From Methanothrix sp. (lineage in GTDB: Archaea > Halobacteriota > Methanosarcinia > Methanotrichales > Methanotrichaceae), in NCBI GenBank assembly GCA_023229165.1, contig JALNZQ010000144.1:1-6939 (forward strand): a DNA stretch of 6,939 bases, given 5' to 3'. The notes below the pieces were generated by a model, which saw only the letters and a program-made list of their open reading frames with translations, had not been told where the DNA came from and searched no databases. Shown here in pieces: positions 6,088-6,939 of the stretch. Both the position numbers and the translations under genes were made by a program. The stretch's first letter is position 1, and every line of letters begins with the position of its first letter.

Positions 6088-6200
6088 TGGACCAACGGTC
6101 CTGGGACTTGCACAGGTGAAGTTTTCTTGATGATTAAAATAAGCATTGCATTGTTTTTCAAACAATCCGCGCTTATTAAGGAAAACTTAAGTTTGAGTGA

Positions 6201-6207
6201 TTTATAC
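6201..6207 (-). promoter_or_regulatory. Probable TATA box of msrBA
   Basis: The minus strand reads GAGTATAAATC around this site, a strong archaeal TATA core (TATAAA). Transcription would start near 6178. The same GAGTATAAAT string recurs at 6039-6048 inside the N-terminal extension of the msrBA frame, so either or both could serve as the promoter depending on the true start codon. Confidence 0.45.
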
Positions 6208-6212
6208 TCCTA

Positions 6213-6249
6213 ATAGTAGACAGATAGTCACGCAATAGTATTTAAATAG
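6213..6249. repeat. Four ATAG iterons phased at exactly 11 bp
   Basis: ATAGT occurs at 6213, 6224 and 6235, and ATAGA at 6246, so each copy begins 11 bases after the last. The array lies upstream of msrBA, just beyond its probable TATA box, and overlaps TATTTAAATA (6239-6248). Spacing near one helical turn puts all copies on one face of the DNA, as for cooperative regulator binding. No function is demonstrated. Confidence 0.4.
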
Positions 6250-6282
6250 ACCTCCAGTTCGAATTGTGATTTCGATAATAGA

Positions 6283-6290
6283 TTTTATAG
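6283..6290 (+). promoter_or_regulatory. Candidate TATA box for the plus-strand membrane protein gene
   Basis: TTTTATAG on the plus strand is the best TATA-like match upstream of the gene starting at 6443. It would give a start near 6312 and a long leader of about 130 bases that begins with the 6310-6327 hairpin. This is weak, positional evidence. Confidence 0.22.
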
Positions 6291-6442
6291 GCAATTTGCA
6301 GAGCAGAAGGTACTTATCAGCAAGTACATTTCCAGCAAAGCATCATTAGATACAAAGATAAGATAATTCACATCACCGCCTTGCGGGCAATAATCAATGG
6401 ACCTTGAGCGACCCATAATTGACTAATAACAGAATAAATAAT

Positions 6443-6939
6443 ATGATCTATGAGGCCCTAACTTTGGATCGGTATTCCCTCTATCTGGCTCTTTATCTAG
6501 TCGGCTTTGCAGCCTTGCACAGTCTTCTGGTCAGCCTGCCGGCAAAGAAGATGGCGAGAAGGCACTTCGGCTCCAAGGTGGACCCCTGGTACCCTGTGCT
6601 CTTCAGCACTATTGCATTTATTACTATCCTTCCTCTTGTGGCAATGCTAATCCGGTCTCCAGGCCCGGTGCTTTATGTTGTTCCCTATCCATGGATCTGG
6701 TTTTTCTTTCTGGCTCAGCTCCTCATGGGAATTGCCACTATGAAGGCTTTCCTGGACGCACCTCACCGATTCCTGATTCGCGCCCAGCTTGCCAAACCTC
6801 AAAGTCCTGATGCATTCGCTCTGGGTATAAAAGGAATCTATTGCTGGATTCGTGATCCTTTCCTGCTGTCCGGCCTAATCCTCATCTGGACCACGCCCAT
6901 TATGACCGAGAACTTATTGTTGGTTTACCTCATAGCCTC
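6443..6939 (+). CDS. NnrU/isoprenylcysteine methyltransferase-like membrane protein, partial
   Basis: The reading frame opens at ATG 6443 and runs off the window after 165 complete codons, so the C-terminus is missing. Four hydrophobic segments are visible at about 12-32, 52-70, 77-100 and 140-165. The ALHSLLVS segment (24-31) followed by basic residues resembles the N-terminus of NnrU/MddA-type proteins. GIYCWIRDPFLLSGLILIW (131-149) corresponds to the G.Y..(V/I)RHP.Y..G signature of the isoprenylcysteine carboxyl methyltransferase superfamily of membrane SAM-dependent methyltransferases. The usual His of RHP is Asp here (D138). The rest of the SAM site lies beyond the window, so activity and substrate (thiol, isoprenylcysteine or other) are unknown. 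No Shine-Dalgarno sequence precedes the ATG; a TTG at 6419 is the only other in-frame start before a stop. Confidence 0.8.
   Translation, partial: MIYEALTLDRYSLYLALYLVGFAALHSLLVSLPAKKMARRHFGSKVDPWYPVLFSTIAFITILPLVAMLIRSPGPVLYVVPYPWIWFFFLAQLLMGIATMKAFLDAPHRFLIRAQLAKPQSPDAFALGIKGIYCWIRDPFLLSGLILIWTTPIMTENLLLVYLIA

Larger units (their letters stand above)
6088..6442. other. AT-rich divergent intergenic region with promoter-like and repeated motifs
   Basis: No convincing gene lies here, although the msrBA frame remains open to 6165. It holds TATA-like boxes on both strands, a phased 11-bp iteron (6213-6249), a TATTTAAATA palindrome (6239-6248), and small inverted repeats at 6089-6101 (GGACC/GGTCC, loop of 3) and 6310-6327 (GTACTT/AAGTAC, loop of 6). 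I saw no tRNA-like or other obvious RNA gene. Confidence 0.6.

Noticed and set aside
6310..6327. GTACTT/AAGTAC hairpin as a riboswitch or small RNA
   Set aside because: A single 6-bp stem with a 6-base loop in AT-rich DNA is too little to support an RNA element.
1..6939. CRISPR array, tRNA, rRNA or insertion sequence
   Set aside because: No spaced direct repeats, cloverleaf-like sequence, transposase or terminal inverted repeats were found on either strand.

Overview
The window looks like chromosomal DNA of a methanogenic archaeon. The promoters are archaeal (TATA boxes such as TATAAAT and TTTAAA, no bacterial -35/-10 pairs). One gene end is followed by a short T-run terminator. The gene set is a SurE nucleotidase, an Mrp/NBP35 Fe-S carrier with an N-terminal Cys cluster, a short flavodoxin-less COG0731 radical SAM protein, a regular HEAT-repeat protein and a secreted protein rich in N-glycosylation sequons. 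Genes are moderately GC-rich with AT-rich gaps. This fits Methanosarcinia, perhaps Methanothrix, but the genus is an inference.

Layout. Positions 1-1067 (minus strand) hold an mrp-type Fe-S carrier gene followed by the 5' end of surE, probably co-transcribed. Positions 1144-2052 (minus) hold a radical SAM enzyme, transcribed divergently from a plus-strand pair at 2197-3519: a ten-repeat HEAT (PBS-lyase type) protein and a 112-residue protein. The small protein closely matches what I recall of the cyanobacterial fluorescence recovery protein (FRP). A convergent minus-strand gene at 3597-4952 encodes a secreted Ntn hydrolase of the C45/choloylglycine hydrolase type. Upstream of it on the same strand (5077 to about 6087) is a bifunctional MsrB-MsrA methionine sulfoxide reductase. 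After a gap of about 355 bases with promoter-like and iterated motifs, a plus-strand membrane protein of the NnrU/isoprenylcysteine methyltransferase type starts at 6443 and runs off the window.

How they work together. mrp-surE and HEAT-FRP are the only plausible operons. The HEAT-FRP pair is the main point of interest: FRP in cyanobacteria acts on the orange carotenoid protein (OCP) bound to phycobilisomes, neither of which is known in methanogens. An FRP fold here, tightly coupled to a HEAT protein of the repeat class used by phycobilin lyases, suggests an undescribed role for this fold. Several promoter regions also carry palindromes or phased repeats that look like operators (1095-1110, 2143-2178, 4961-4976, 6213-6249).
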